A stretch of 20,416 bases of DNA from an uncultured Oscillospiraceae bacterium (lineage in GTDB: Bacteria > Bacillota > Clostridia > Oscillospirales > Oscillospiraceae). Positions 1 through 7,700 of this stretch are shown here, piece after piece (position 1 is the stretch's first letter; each line of letters begins with the position of its first letter). Below the pieces are notes generated by a model. The model saw nothing but the letters and a program-made list of their open reading frames with translations. It was not told the DNA's origin and did no database searches. The DNA lies in contig CAAFLE010000036.1 of the NCBI GenBank assembly GCA_900763675.1, forward strand, positions 1 to 20,416, read 5' to 3'. A program made the translations under genes and the position numbers.

Positions 1-268
1 CGCGGCGCTTGACCCGGGGGCGGCGGAGAAGATTCTCGCCATGACCACGCGCATTGCCGCCGGGCAGAAGCTGACGTGTCTGATGGTGACGCACAATATG
101 CGTGCCGCGCTCGCGCTCGGCAATCGGACGCTGATGATGAACGGCGGAAGGATCGTTCTGGACGTCAGCGGTAAAGAGCGTGCGCATATGGGCGTGAACG
201 ATCTGCTGGAGCGCTTCAAGTCCGGCACGGGCGACGCGCTGGACAACGACCGCATCCTGCTTTCCTGA
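1..268 (+). CDS. ABC transporter ATP-binding protein, 3' end (partial)
   Basis: This is the last 88 residues of an ABC transporter ATPase whose start lies left of the window; the reading frame begins at base 2. The visible part opens with the D-loop (AALDP, immediately after where Walker B should be) and contains the H-loop (VTHN), which senses the gamma-phosphate of ATP. The tail MMNGGRIVLDVSGKER and the ending DLLERF resemble the ATPase of the TrpX/TrpY-type ABC transporters that import aromatic amino acids or related small molecules in Firmicutes. The permease and substrate-binding genes would be expected upstream, outside the window. The ABC ATPase assignment is firm; the subfamily and substrate are inference from similarity I recall. 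The stop codon is at 266-268, followed by a strong hairpin. Confidence 0.8.
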   Translation, partial: AALDPGAAEKILAMTTRIAAGQKLTCLMVTHNMRAALALGNRTLMMNGGRIVLDVSGKERAHMGVNDLLERFKSGTGDALDNDRILLS

Positions 269-284
269 GACATTGAAATATACG

Positions 285-320
285 CAAATCAGCCCGCATC
301 TTGCGATGCGGGCTGATTTG
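285..320. terminator. Perfect 16-bp hairpin between the ABC ATPase gene and the tRNA pair
   Basis: Bases 285-300 and 305-320 are exact reverse complements around a 4-base loop (ttgc). It lies 16 bases after the stop codon of the + strand ABC gene and directly after the 3' end of the minus-strand tRNA-Tyr. It probably ends transcription from both sides. There is no long T tract beyond the stem, only the T-rich edge of the stem itself, so the mechanism is less certain than the structure. Confidence 0.75.
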
Positions 321-321
321 T

Positions 322-406
322 TGGTGGGGGCGGGTGGATTCGAACCACCGTAGGCATTGCCAGCAGATTTACAGTCTGTCCCCTTTGGCCACTCGGGAAC
401 ACCCCC
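322..406 (-). tRNA. tRNA-Tyr (anticodon GTA)
   Basis: On the minus strand this folds as a class II tRNA of 85 nt including an encoded CCA (322-324). The acceptor stem pairs GGGGGTG (400-406) with CGCCCCC (326-332), with one G-T pair. The T arm contains GGTTCGAATCC, and the anticodon loop reads CTGTAAA with anticodon GTA at 370-372. A long variable arm, as expected for bacterial tyrosine tRNAs, lies between anticodon and T arms. It follows tRNA-Thr by 25 bp and is presumably cotranscribed with it. Confidence 0.95.
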
Positions 407-431
407 ATATGCACTTGACCCACCAAAAAAG

Positions 432-507
432 TGGAGCTGGTAGACGGATTCGAACCCCCGACCTGCTGATTACAAATCAGCTGCTCTACCGGCTGAGCTA
501 TACCAGC
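432..507 (-). tRNA. tRNA-Thr (anticodon TGT)
   Basis: This 76-nt class I tRNA on the minus strand includes an encoded CCA (432-434). The acceptor stem pairs GCTGGTA (501-507) with TACCAGC (436-442). The anticodon TGT lies at 472-474 within the loop TTTGTAA, and the T arm carries GGTTCGAATCC-type sequence. It is the first tRNA after the promoter at 527-555 and lies 25 bp ahead of tRNA-Tyr. Confidence 0.95.
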
Positions 508-526
508 AGGAAATCCAGCGAGGGAT

Positions 527-555
527 ATAATAGCAAATCCGTCCGCGTTTGTCAA
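527..555 (-). promoter_or_regulatory. Promoter of the tRNA-Thr/tRNA-Tyr pair
   Basis: On the minus strand a perfect -35 box TTGACA (550-555) is separated by exactly 17 bp from a -10 box TATTAT (527-532). The -10 lies 19 bp before the first base of tRNA-Thr. This is a strong housekeeping-sigma promoter, typical for stable RNA genes. Confidence 0.88.
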
Positions 556-580
556 CACGAAAATGAAAGAAATCTAAAAT

Positions 581-608
581 ACTGCGGCGGGATCTCTCCC
601 GCCGCAGT
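581..608 (-). terminator. Terminator of the yfmF-yfmH-lgt operon
   Basis: A perfect 12-bp stem (581-592 with 597-608) encloses a TCTC loop. On the minus strand the stem is followed by ATTTTAGATTTC, a T-rich run. It lies 10 bp after the stop codon of the small helical protein gene, so it is the natural end of the minus-strand operon. Confidence 0.85.
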
Positions 609-618
609 GAATTTGCGT

Positions 619-1062
619 TTATTTCTCCGCAGGCTCTTCGGGGGTCTCTTCAGCGGGCGCGTCGTCGTCCAGATCGACGGTGATCTCCACAGAGATGTCC
701 TCGTCGCCCTCCTCGTCCTGCGCGACGACATCCTCAAAGCTCGCGTCGCCGCCGGCGCGGAACGAATCCTTGAGCGCGTCGATCTCCGCCTGCATCTCCG
801 CAATGCGGGCGTTGACCGCATCCACTTCCTCGACGAGCTGCGCATACAGCCCCTCGGCGTCGGCGTGATGCTCCTCGTAATACGCCTTGCCCAGCTCGAT
901 GTACGCCTTTTTGAGCGCTTCCTTTTCGCCGCTCTGCGCCACGGTCAGCCGGGCGAGACGGGCGGCGTCCTTCGTTTTGTCCATAGCGGCGCCGGCGTAC
1001 TCCGCGCCGCGCTCGCGCAGATTGGTGATGGCGTCCATAAGAGAATCAAAATTGATGTTCAT
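619..1062 (-). CDS. Small helical protein of unknown function, acidic tail
   Basis: The gene encodes 147 residues. No enzymatic motif is visible. Residues 1-100 look almost entirely helical: an N-terminal segment rich in Ala, Lys and Arg (GAAMDKTKDAARLARL), a YIELGKAYYEEHH segment, then a heptad-like helix around residues 80-100. The last 40 residues are very acidic (DEEGDEDISVEITVDLDDD and a Pro/Glu end). The layout recalls small Clostridial proteins with an LGKxYYE core that sometimes end in a zinc ribbon, but no cysteines are present here. There is no signal peptide or membrane segment, so it is probably cytoplasmic. The start has a strong site (AAGGAGG at 1071-1077). It lies 43 bp after lgt with no visible promoter and is probably the last gene of that operon. 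Confidence 0.8.
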   Translation of the reverse strand: MNINFDSLMDAITNLRERGAEYAGAAMDKTKDAARLARLTVAQSGEKEALKKAYIELGKAYYEEHHADAEGLYAQLVEEVDAVNARIAEMQAEIDALKDSFRAGGDASFEDVVAQDEEGDEDISVEITVDLDDDAPAEETPEEPAEK

Positions 1063-1105
1063 GGTATATTCCTCCTTAATGTAATCATTTCGGTTGTAAG
1101 ACGGA

Positions 1106-2020
1106 TCACTCCGCCGTTTCGTTCGGCGTTTCGGGCGCGGCTTCGGCTTTTTCTGCGCGGACGCGGTTCACGTACAGATCCTCGCTGCGGTGGACTCTCC
1201 GGCTCTGCACGACAAGGATCACGAGCGCTGCGAGACACATTCCGCCGCCGAGTACCTGCGAGGCACGCAGCGACGTGCCGGGAATGAGCAGCGGCGAGGT
1301 GCGCAGCGGCTCGAGCAGGAAGCGGATCAGCCCGTACCAGACAAAGTACAGCAGCGCCGCCTGCCCGTCGTACTGCCGCTTGCCCTTCTGCGTCCAGATG
1401 GCAAGGAAAACAAAGCCCGCGAGATTCCAGAGCGATTCATAGAGAAAGAGCGGATGGACATAGTACGTCGTGCCGCCGGTCGTCAGACCCATGCGGCAGA
1501 AAACGTCGGTCACTTCGCCGATGTATTCGCGGTTCATAAAGTTCGACCAGCGCCCGACGATCTGCCCGATGAGCAGACCGAGAACGACGCAGTCCATGAT
1601 CGCGCCGAACGGGATCTTTTTCTTTCTCGCGTACAGCCACACGCAGAACGTCGCGAGCAGCAGTCCGCCGGGGATGGCGGTGCCGCCCTCCCAGATCCTG
1701 CACCAGTTCCAGAGCGTCTGCCAGACGGTGTCGCCGACGTAGTTCGACCAGTGGCAGAAAACATAATAAAGTCTCGCGCCGATGATCGCCGTGGGCAGAC
1801 CGATCAGCACCACGTCGGTCAGCGTGTCCTTGGAAACGCCGAAATCCTTCGGCGCACGCCACATACAGTAGAGCGCGGCGAGAATAAAGCCGAGACCGAT
1901 GATCGCGCCGTACCAGTAGAGCGTGTGACCGAAGAGCGTGTATGTACCGCTCGGATTGAGCGAAAAGCTCTCGCCGAGCATGGGGAACGTGATAATGGCG
2001 CCGGGAAATGCTTCAGGCAT
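1106..2020 (-). CDS. lgt: Prolipoprotein diacylglyceryl transferase
   Basis: Lgt transfers diacylglycerol from phosphatidylglycerol to the lipobox cysteine of prelipoproteins, the first step of lipoprotein maturation in the cytoplasmic membrane. The protein has 304 residues and several hydrophobic segments (near residues 35-53, 65-88, 115-131, 140-157, 200-210, 220-235, 255-272). The Lgt signature appears as GRWSNFMNREYIGE (156-169), which keeps the Arg, Asn and Glu expected from RxGNFxNxE. In the WEGGTAIPGG segment (110-119) the position of E. coli His103 is occupied by Pro117. The C-terminal 25 residues are a charged cytoplasmic-type tail. The start is supported by AAAGGAG upstream of the ATG. 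It sits 27 bp downstream of yfmH and is likely in the same operon. Confidence 0.94.
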   Translation of the reverse strand: MPEAFPGAIITFPMLGESFSLNPSGTYTLFGHTLYWYGAIIGLGFILAALYCMWRAPKDFGVSKDTLTDVVLIGLPTAIIGARLYYVFCHWSNYVGDTVWQTLWNWCRIWEGGTAIPGGLLLATFCVWLYARKKKIPFGAIMDCVVLGLLIGQIVGRWSNFMNREYIGEVTDVFCRMGLTTGGTTYYVHPLFLYESLWNLAGFVFLAIWTQKGKRQYDGQAALLYFVWYGLIRFLLEPLRTSPLLIPGTSLRASQVLGGGMCLAALVILVVQSRRVHRSEDLYVNRVRAEKAEAAPETPNETAE

Positions 2021-2047
2021 GGAAAAAACTCCTTTCGCAGGGGAAAT

Positions 2048-3322
2048 TCAGGCATTGGGTCGGATGACGGAGAGCGCCAGACGCTCCCGCGGGAGATTCT
2101 CGCAGAGAAACGCCTCGACGTCCGTCACGGATATGGTTTCCAGAACGGAAAAGGCGTCGAGCGCGTCCCATCCGTCCAGCCAGCCGTCGGACAGCGCGAC
2201 GGCGTAGTCGGAGAAGAAATCGAGCGTGGAGAGCATCTGCCCGTACTTTGTCCGGCGGCAGCGCTCAAAGGCGGCGGCGTCCATGCCGCGCAGCGCCACG
2301 GCGGAAAGCGCTTCCTGCACAGCGGCAGCCACGGCGTCCGGGTCGCGGCTCTCGCCGCCGAAGAGCAGCGTCGCCGTGCCGGCGGAGGAATCGTATTCCG
2401 TGGAAAAACTGCGGTTCAGCAGTCCCTTGGCGTAAAGATCGTTATACAGCGGCGACGCTTCGCCCATAAAGCACTCAAAGGCAAGCTCGCACAACAGCTT
2501 CTGCCGGGCGCGTTCCGCGCCGGTCGTAAGATACGGCAGCTTTGCGCCGAGGAGAAACTGCGGCGCGGAAACGCTCATCGTCTTTTCCGCACGACCGCAC
2601 CGGGGCAGCAGCGTTTCGGGTGCACCGTAGTCGCGCTCCGGCTTTTCGCCCGGCGTCTCCGGCAGAATCTCGCGGGCGGCGGCAAGAATCGCTTCCGGAT
2701 CGACGTCCCCGACGCAGCAGAGCGCCATATTCGACGGGTTATAGAAAACGCTGTGGCAGTGGTAGAGCGTTTCCGGCGTGATGGCGGCGATGCTCTCGAT
2801 GGACCCGGCGATGTTGTCGCGGATGGGATGGCGCTCGTAAAGTGCGCCGAGCAGCTGGAAGTACCCGGCGTAGCCGGGGTTATCCTCGCTCATGCAGATC
2901 TCCTGCCCGATGATGCCCTGCTCCTTCGCCACGCTCTCCGCGGTATAGTACGGCGTGGAGACATACGTGAGCAGCAGCCGGAGATTTTCCATGAAATTCT
3001 CCGAGCCGGTGAAGTAATATGCTGTGCGTCCGCTGCCGGTGAAGGCGTTGGGACTGGCGCCGAGCGCGGCAAAATCCGCAAGGACGTTCCGCCCGTCCGG
3101 CATATCGAACATTTTGTGTTCAAGAAAATGCGCGACGCCCGCAGGCGTGTCGATCCACTCGCCGTTTACCTTGAAGCGGCGGTCCGCCCCGCCGTAGCGC
3201 GTGACGAAATAGGCGGCGTTTTTGCGAAAGCCGGGCTTGACCGCGACAAGAACGGTAAGCCCGTTGGGCAGCGTTTCCTCGTACAGCGTTTCGCCGAGAC
3301 GGGGGTATTCGTGCTTTTTCAT
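2048..3322 (-). CDS. yfmH: M16 family metallopeptidase, YfmH-type (active subunit)
   Basis: This 424-residue protein belongs to the insulinase-like M16 peptidases. The inverted zinc motif HFLEH is at residues 65-69, with the further Glu ligand probably E141 in IIGQEI. An R/Y-type segment expected in the second half is not obvious, which is normal for the catalytic half. The annotation family is called EF-P 5-aminopentanol modification-associated YfmH (ymfH in Bacillus), because the genes lie beside ymfI there; a direct role in EF-P modification is not shown by this sequence. A longer frame begins at 3412, but the start at 3322 is preferred: it follows GAGGAGG, overlaps the yfmF stop by 4 bp (ATGA), and the extra 30 residues would be an Arg/Gly-rich read of yfmF. 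YfmF and YfmH probably form a heterodimer. Confidence 0.9.
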   Translation of the reverse strand: MKKHEYPRLGETLYEETLPNGLTVLVAVKPGFRKNAAYFVTRYGGADRRFKVNGEWIDTPAGVAHFLEHKMFDMPDGRNVLADFAALGASPNAFTGSGRTAYYFTGSENFMENLRLLLTYVSTPYYTAESVAKEQGIIGQEICMSEDNPGYAGYFQLLGALYERHPIRDNIAGSIESIAAITPETLYHCHSVFYNPSNMALCCVGDVDPEAILAAAREILPETPGEKPERDYGAPETLLPRCGRAEKTMSVSAPQFLLGAKLPYLTTGAERARQKLLCELAFECFMGEASPLYNDLYAKGLLNRSFSTEYDSSAGTATLLFGGESRDPDAVAAAVQEALSAVALRGMDAAAFERCRRTKYGQMLSTLDFFSDYAVALSDGWLDGWDALDAFSVLETISVTDVEAFLCENLPRERLALSVIRPNA

Positions 3323-4608
3323 CCGGCGTCGTCCTCCTCTTCGCGGAGAAAGTATACGGCGTCCAGCTCGACGCCGCGGGCGATGGCGGCGACCTCCTCC
3401 GCCGTGACGCACTCGGCAAGCGCGGCGAGATCGTCCGGGGAAGCGTCCGCGCCCTGCACGGTCTCGCGCAGATGGAAGTCGGCAAGATAATACGGGCTGT
3501 CCGTGCCGGTGCGGTGTTCGTTTGCCACGGATCGCCGCGCCGCGTCCAGCTCCTCCTCGGAGATGTCGCCGTTCCGGATGGCGTCGAGCTGGGCAAGGAT
3601 CTCCTTTTGCGCCTCGTCATACTTATCGAAAGCGACGCCGGAAAGCACCGTCAGCACGCCCTTGAGCGAGTCGGCGGCGGAAAAGGCATAGTAGCAGAGC
3701 GAGCGCTTTTCGCGCACATTTTTGAATAGCTTGGACGCGACGCCCCCGCCGTACACGGCGTTGAACACCTCAATGGCGGCTTCGTCCGGATCCTCCATGC
3801 ACGCGCCGAGCCGGAAGCCCATAGCAAGCACGCCCTGCGTCACGGCGTCCTCCTCGGTAAAGTACCGGGGCGTTTCCTCCACGGCGTTCATGCGGATGTC
3901 CGTGCCGAGATCGAGGTCGATCTCCGCCCGCGGCAGCAGTGCGAACGCCTCGCGCAGCAGCGCCGCGACCTCCGCGCCCGGGCGGCTGCCGCAGTAGAAA
4001 AACTCCATCGGCGATGCGGCAAGAAGCTCCTTATAGTGCTTGCTGAGCTTTACATAGTGGATGTTTTCGGCTTCGTCCGCCGTGCCGTAAGCGCCGACGG
4101 CATAGTCCTCATAGGCGCACATATTCTCCCGCAGCCGGCGGACCGCCCAGCCGCGCTTGTCGTTTTTCGCCCGCTCGATGCGCTCGACGAGCTTTTCACG
4201 CTCGGAATCAACGTGCGCGGGGAGAAACAGCCCGCCGCGCCGCGCCGGGCGGAGCCAAAGCTCGCCGAGCAGCGACACGATCTCGCCGAGAACGTCCGTC
4301 TCCCCGGGGAGACATTCGTCCTGCGCAAAGCTCGCCACGAACCCGAGCGCCTGGATCTCGCCGAGCTTGCGCACCGACGGATCGACCGACGCGCCGTACA
4401 GTGCGCCGAGCTTTTCGGAAATTCTGCGCATATCCGGCAGCGACGCCGTGCCGCTCCGGAGAACGTATGGCAAAACGGCGTTTTCCGCCGCCGTTTCCCG
4501 CCGCAGCTGCGTGAGAAGGTACGCGGTGAGACAGCCGGTTTTGAATTTATCGGTCTGAAGCGCCGTCAGCGATACGCAGGGGAACAGTTCTTCGCGGAAA
4601 TATTCCAT
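3319..4608 (-). CDS. yfmF: M16 family peptidase-like protein, YfmF-type (non-catalytic partner)
   Basis: This is a 429-residue M16 homolog lacking HxxEH, so it is expected not to bind the catalytic zinc. It retains the C-terminal substrate-binding element VREKRSLCYYA (residues 298-308), which in two-subunit M16 peptidases contributes the Arg/Tyr pair to the partner's active site. The N-terminal region with LRSGT and SEKLGALYGA matches the fold that is degenerate in YfmF. Translational coupling with yfmH (4-bp overlap) fits a heterodimer. The start at 4608 has only a modest site (AGGAAGG about 11 bases upstream). The 145 bp before it hold a palindromic element and a candidate promoter. It is the first gene of the four-gene minus-strand operon. 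Confidence 0.9.
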   Translation of the reverse strand: MEYFREELFPCVSLTALQTDKFKTGCLTAYLLTQLRRETAAENAVLPYVLRSGTASLPDMRRISEKLGALYGASVDPSVRKLGEIQALGFVASFAQDECLPGETDVLGEIVSLLGELWLRPARRGGLFLPAHVDSEREKLVERIERAKNDKRGWAVRRLRENMCAYEDYAVGAYGTADEAENIHYVKLSKHYKELLAASPMEFFYCGSRPGAEVAALLREAFALLPRAEIDLDLGTDIRMNAVEETPRYFTEEDAVTQGVLAMGFRLGACMEDPDEAAIEVFNAVYGGGVASKLFKNVREKRSLCYYAFSAADSLKGVLTVLSGVAFDKYDEAQKEILAQLDAIRNGDISEEELDAARRSVANEHRTGTDSPYYLADFHLRETVQGADASPDDLAALAECVTAEEVAAIARGVELDAVYFLREEEDDAG

Positions 4609-4642
4609 ACGGTCACGCCCTTCCTGTTTGAATCGACGCCCC

Positions 4643-4673
4643 CTCCCTGCAAGGCTTCCTTGTGTAAAGGGAG
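4643..4673. repeat. Palindromic repeat-like element in the yfmF leader
   Basis: The segment forms a hairpin: outer stem of 6 bp (4643-4648 with 4668-4673), a bulge, inner stem of 5 bp (4650-4654 with 4658-4662) and a 3-base loop. It lies in the predicted 5' untranslated RNA of yfmF and has a base composition (CCCTCCCT / AGGGAG) unlike the flanks. It resembles short palindromic intergenic elements that recur in gut Firmicutes genomes, but only one copy is present here, so repeat status is inference. Confidence 0.5.
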
Positions 4674-4703
4674 CCGGGGATGGATCGTCTTTGGTTATTC
4701 TTT

Positions 4704-4712
4704 AGTATATCA
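4704..4712 (-). promoter_or_regulatory. Candidate extended -10 promoter for yfmF-yfmH-lgt
   Basis: The minus strand reads TGATATACT, an extended -10 (TGn followed by TATACT, 5 of 6 matches to TATAAT). No good -35 box is found 16-18 bp upstream, as can occur with extended -10 promoters. It lies between the end of the glucan synthase gene and the yfmF start, which gives a leader of about 90 nt containing the palindromic element at 4643-4673. Confidence 0.45.
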
Positions 4713-4753
4713 CGTTTTGTCCGGCGTTCATAGCCGGAATGTGAATTTTTTCC

Positions 4754-7700
4754 TCACGGTTCCGCGCCGTACAGCTCGCGCAGCAGCCGGAGATACCAGC
4801 CCGCCGCGCCCGTATACCAGCTCCAGCCTGCCCGCCCCTCTTTTCCGGGCGCGGCGGCGATGTCCGCGGCGAGGACGAACGGCTCCGCGCCGTACTCGCC
4901 GGAGCGAAGCGAGAGCGCGAGATCCTCCGCCAGCGCCGCCGCTTCCTCCCGCCGCCCGGTCCGCGCCAGCGCGAGCGCGAGCCACACCGCCGCGTGGGTA
5001 TACTGTCCGCCGTTTTCCCGAAAGCCGGGACCGTACGCCGACACATACCCGGGAGCGCGTTCCTCCGGCAGAAACGGCGGGGTAAATATCCGCACGAGGC
5101 GCCGTTTTCGGTCCCAGAGCGCATCGAGCGCCGCGGAGAGCGCCGGGCGCACACGCTGGGCATCGGCATAGGGCGAAAACGCGGCGAAGCTCTGCGACAG
5201 GGAGTCGAGCCGGCACGCCGCTGCGCCGGACGCGCCGAGCGGCGTACCGTCGGCATAGTAGCCGCGGAGATAATGATCGCCGTCCCACGCTTCGTCCGCC
5301 GCCGCGCCGAGCGAGAGCGCTGCGGTCTCGTACCGGTCCGCGCCCGGCTCGCCGAGACGTGTGAGCAGCGCGGAAAAACCGTGGAAGACCGCGGAGGCGA
5401 ACCACGTGAGCCACACGCTCTCGGCATTCGCGCCCATATCGTCAAAGGCGTCGTTCCAGTCCCCGCCGCCGATGAGCAGCAGCCGGTGCGCCCCGATGCC
5501 GCGCCGCAGCACGAGCGCCGCTGCGCGGTGGCAGTGGTCGAGGACCGTCCCGTTCCCGCCGGAGAGAGCGGGCGTTTCGTACCGGCTTTTCTCGCCCGGC
5601 GCAAGCGGCGGCGAGTCGATATACGGTACGCTCTCCCGGCAGAGACTCTCGTCGCCGGTTTCTCGTACATATTCGCACACCGCCCACGGCAGCCACAAAA
5701 GATCGTCGCTGCACGTTGTCCGCACGCCCTTGTCGGTCTCTCCTTCGCCGGGGTGGTACCAGTGCTGCACATCGCCGGCGGCATACTGGTGGGCGCAGCA
5801 TTCGAGAATGTGTTCCCGCGCCCCGGCAGGATCGACGCGCAGAAGATTTATTCGGTCCTGCAGCTGGTCGCGAAAGCCGGCCGCGCCACCGCTCTGGTAA
5901 AGACTGCCCCGCCCCAGCACGCGGCAGCAGAGCGCTGCATACGCGCACCACGGCGCAATGCGCCGCACGCTCTCCGGCATGACGGCGGTATATTTCTCCG
6001 CGCACACACGCTGCGCCCACCACTCCTTCGTTTCGGCAAGCGCCGCTCTCGCCGCTTCCGCGCCGAGCAGCGCCGGGGCGTCCGCCGTGCCGAGCAGCAG
6101 CACCGCCTCCTTCTCCAGCCGGAACGACCCGGCGAGCGCCGGAGCGCCGCGCCGCGTCTCGCCGGTCTCGCCGCAGAGAAAGCGGTCGCTCGTCCCCACC
6201 GCCGTCCACGGCACGCCGCACCGCAGCGTCAGACGCACAGCTTCGTAACCGCAGCGCGGATTCTCCGCGCAAAGCGCATCGCCGTCGCGCCGGACATTCG
6301 CCGCGGCGGCGTCCTCCGGCTCGGGCGCGAGCTGCACGGGCGCAAAGAACGACACGTCGCACGGCGCGGTCGTCTCCAGCAAAAGCACGCGCACCGGCGT
6401 CTCCGGCGGGATAAACGCCGTGAGCGTGATACGCGCCGTCTCCGTTTCGCGCTCCCAGCGGGCATAGCCGAAGCCAAACTCCGTCCGGCAGACGCCGCCG
6501 TCGGAAAAGAGACTTTCCGCCCCGTGGGGCGTCTGCACCCACAGCCGCTCCGTTCCCGCGGCGGCAAGCGCGTCGCCCTGCCACGGAATAAGCGGGCATT
6601 CGCGGGCATTTTTATACCAGAGTGCTGTGAACCCGACGTCCGACGCGGCGCATCCGAGTCCGCCGCCGAAGAGCATATTCGTCCACACCCGCGGCGGCAG
6701 CGGCGGCGTTTGAAACGCCGCGCCGCCGTCCGGCAGGAATGTGACCGGCGGCGAGCCGGTCTCCGTGCGCACCGCCGGCGGCAAGCGCAGAGCGAGACTT
6801 TGTCCCGGCGCGGGCAGCGCCGTGCCGGAGGCGTCGCCGAAGAGCGCCGCGCACGAGAGCAGCGCCTCCCGCTCGGAGCGCGGCGCAAAATACACGCCGC
6901 CGGGCAGCGAGAGCGTTTCGGAAAGACGCATGGCGTCGAGCGAGCGCTCGATCTCCGTGCGCTGTCCGCCGCGGTAGTCCCCGGCGGGCGCGGTGAGAAA
7001 CACGAGATCGTACTCCACGCCGCACGCGCCGAGCAGCGCGTGCCGCCGGAGAGCGCGGAGCGCCTCGGGCGTTCCGGTCTCGCCGCAGTCGAATACCGCA
7101 ACGGGCAGGTCGCCGGATATGCCGAGCCGCCAGAGCGCATTTCGCGCCGCGCCGGGCAGACCGCGGCTCTCCGCGCACCGCCGCGGGAACGTGAGGGCGC
7201 GGAGATATTCCATCGCCGCGGCGCTCTCGTGTGCGTCCATGCCCCAGACCGCCGCCGCGGCGTCCGCCATAGCAAAGCCATCGGTCTCGCCGAGCATGGC
7301 GCGAGCGCCCTGCTCGGCGGTTTCCGCGTCGCCCGCCGTGCAGAGAGCGAACGTAATTTCGCACACGCTCTCCTCCGGGAGAGAAACGCACGCGGCGATA
7401 TACGGCTCGTTCTGCCAGCCGGTGTTTTCGCGGAACGCACCCATGCCGCCCCGGGCGGGGAAATGCCGGAAGTCGGAGGAAAATTCCGCCGGGTGCGAGC
7501 AGGCGAGCGCGAGATACTGCGCTCGCTGCGCCCCGCGCCGCGCCCGGAACACGGTCAGAACGCCGTCCTTTACGGACGTATACAGCCCCAGCCGCGCAAA
7601 CGCCGGGTGCGCGGCGTAGTCTCTGCCGGGAAGCAGCACCGGCTCAAAGCCGAGATACAGCTCGCCCGGCATGGGGTTTGCCCTGCGCAGCGTCACGCGG

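Noticed and set aside
301..1287. 328-codon + strand frame over the tRNA pair
   Set aside because: It runs through two tRNA genes, a terminator and the small helical protein gene on the other strand; it cannot be a real gene.
1190..3490. 766-codon + strand frame across lgt and yfmH
   Set aside because: Antisense shadow in the same codon register as lgt and yfmH; the translated sequence is Arg/Glu/His-rich with no domain.
4720..4757. Terminator after the glucan synthase gene
   Set aside because: Two very short hairpins (CCGGC/GCCGG and GTGA/TCAC) are present, but on the minus strand neither is followed by a T run; evidence is too weak.
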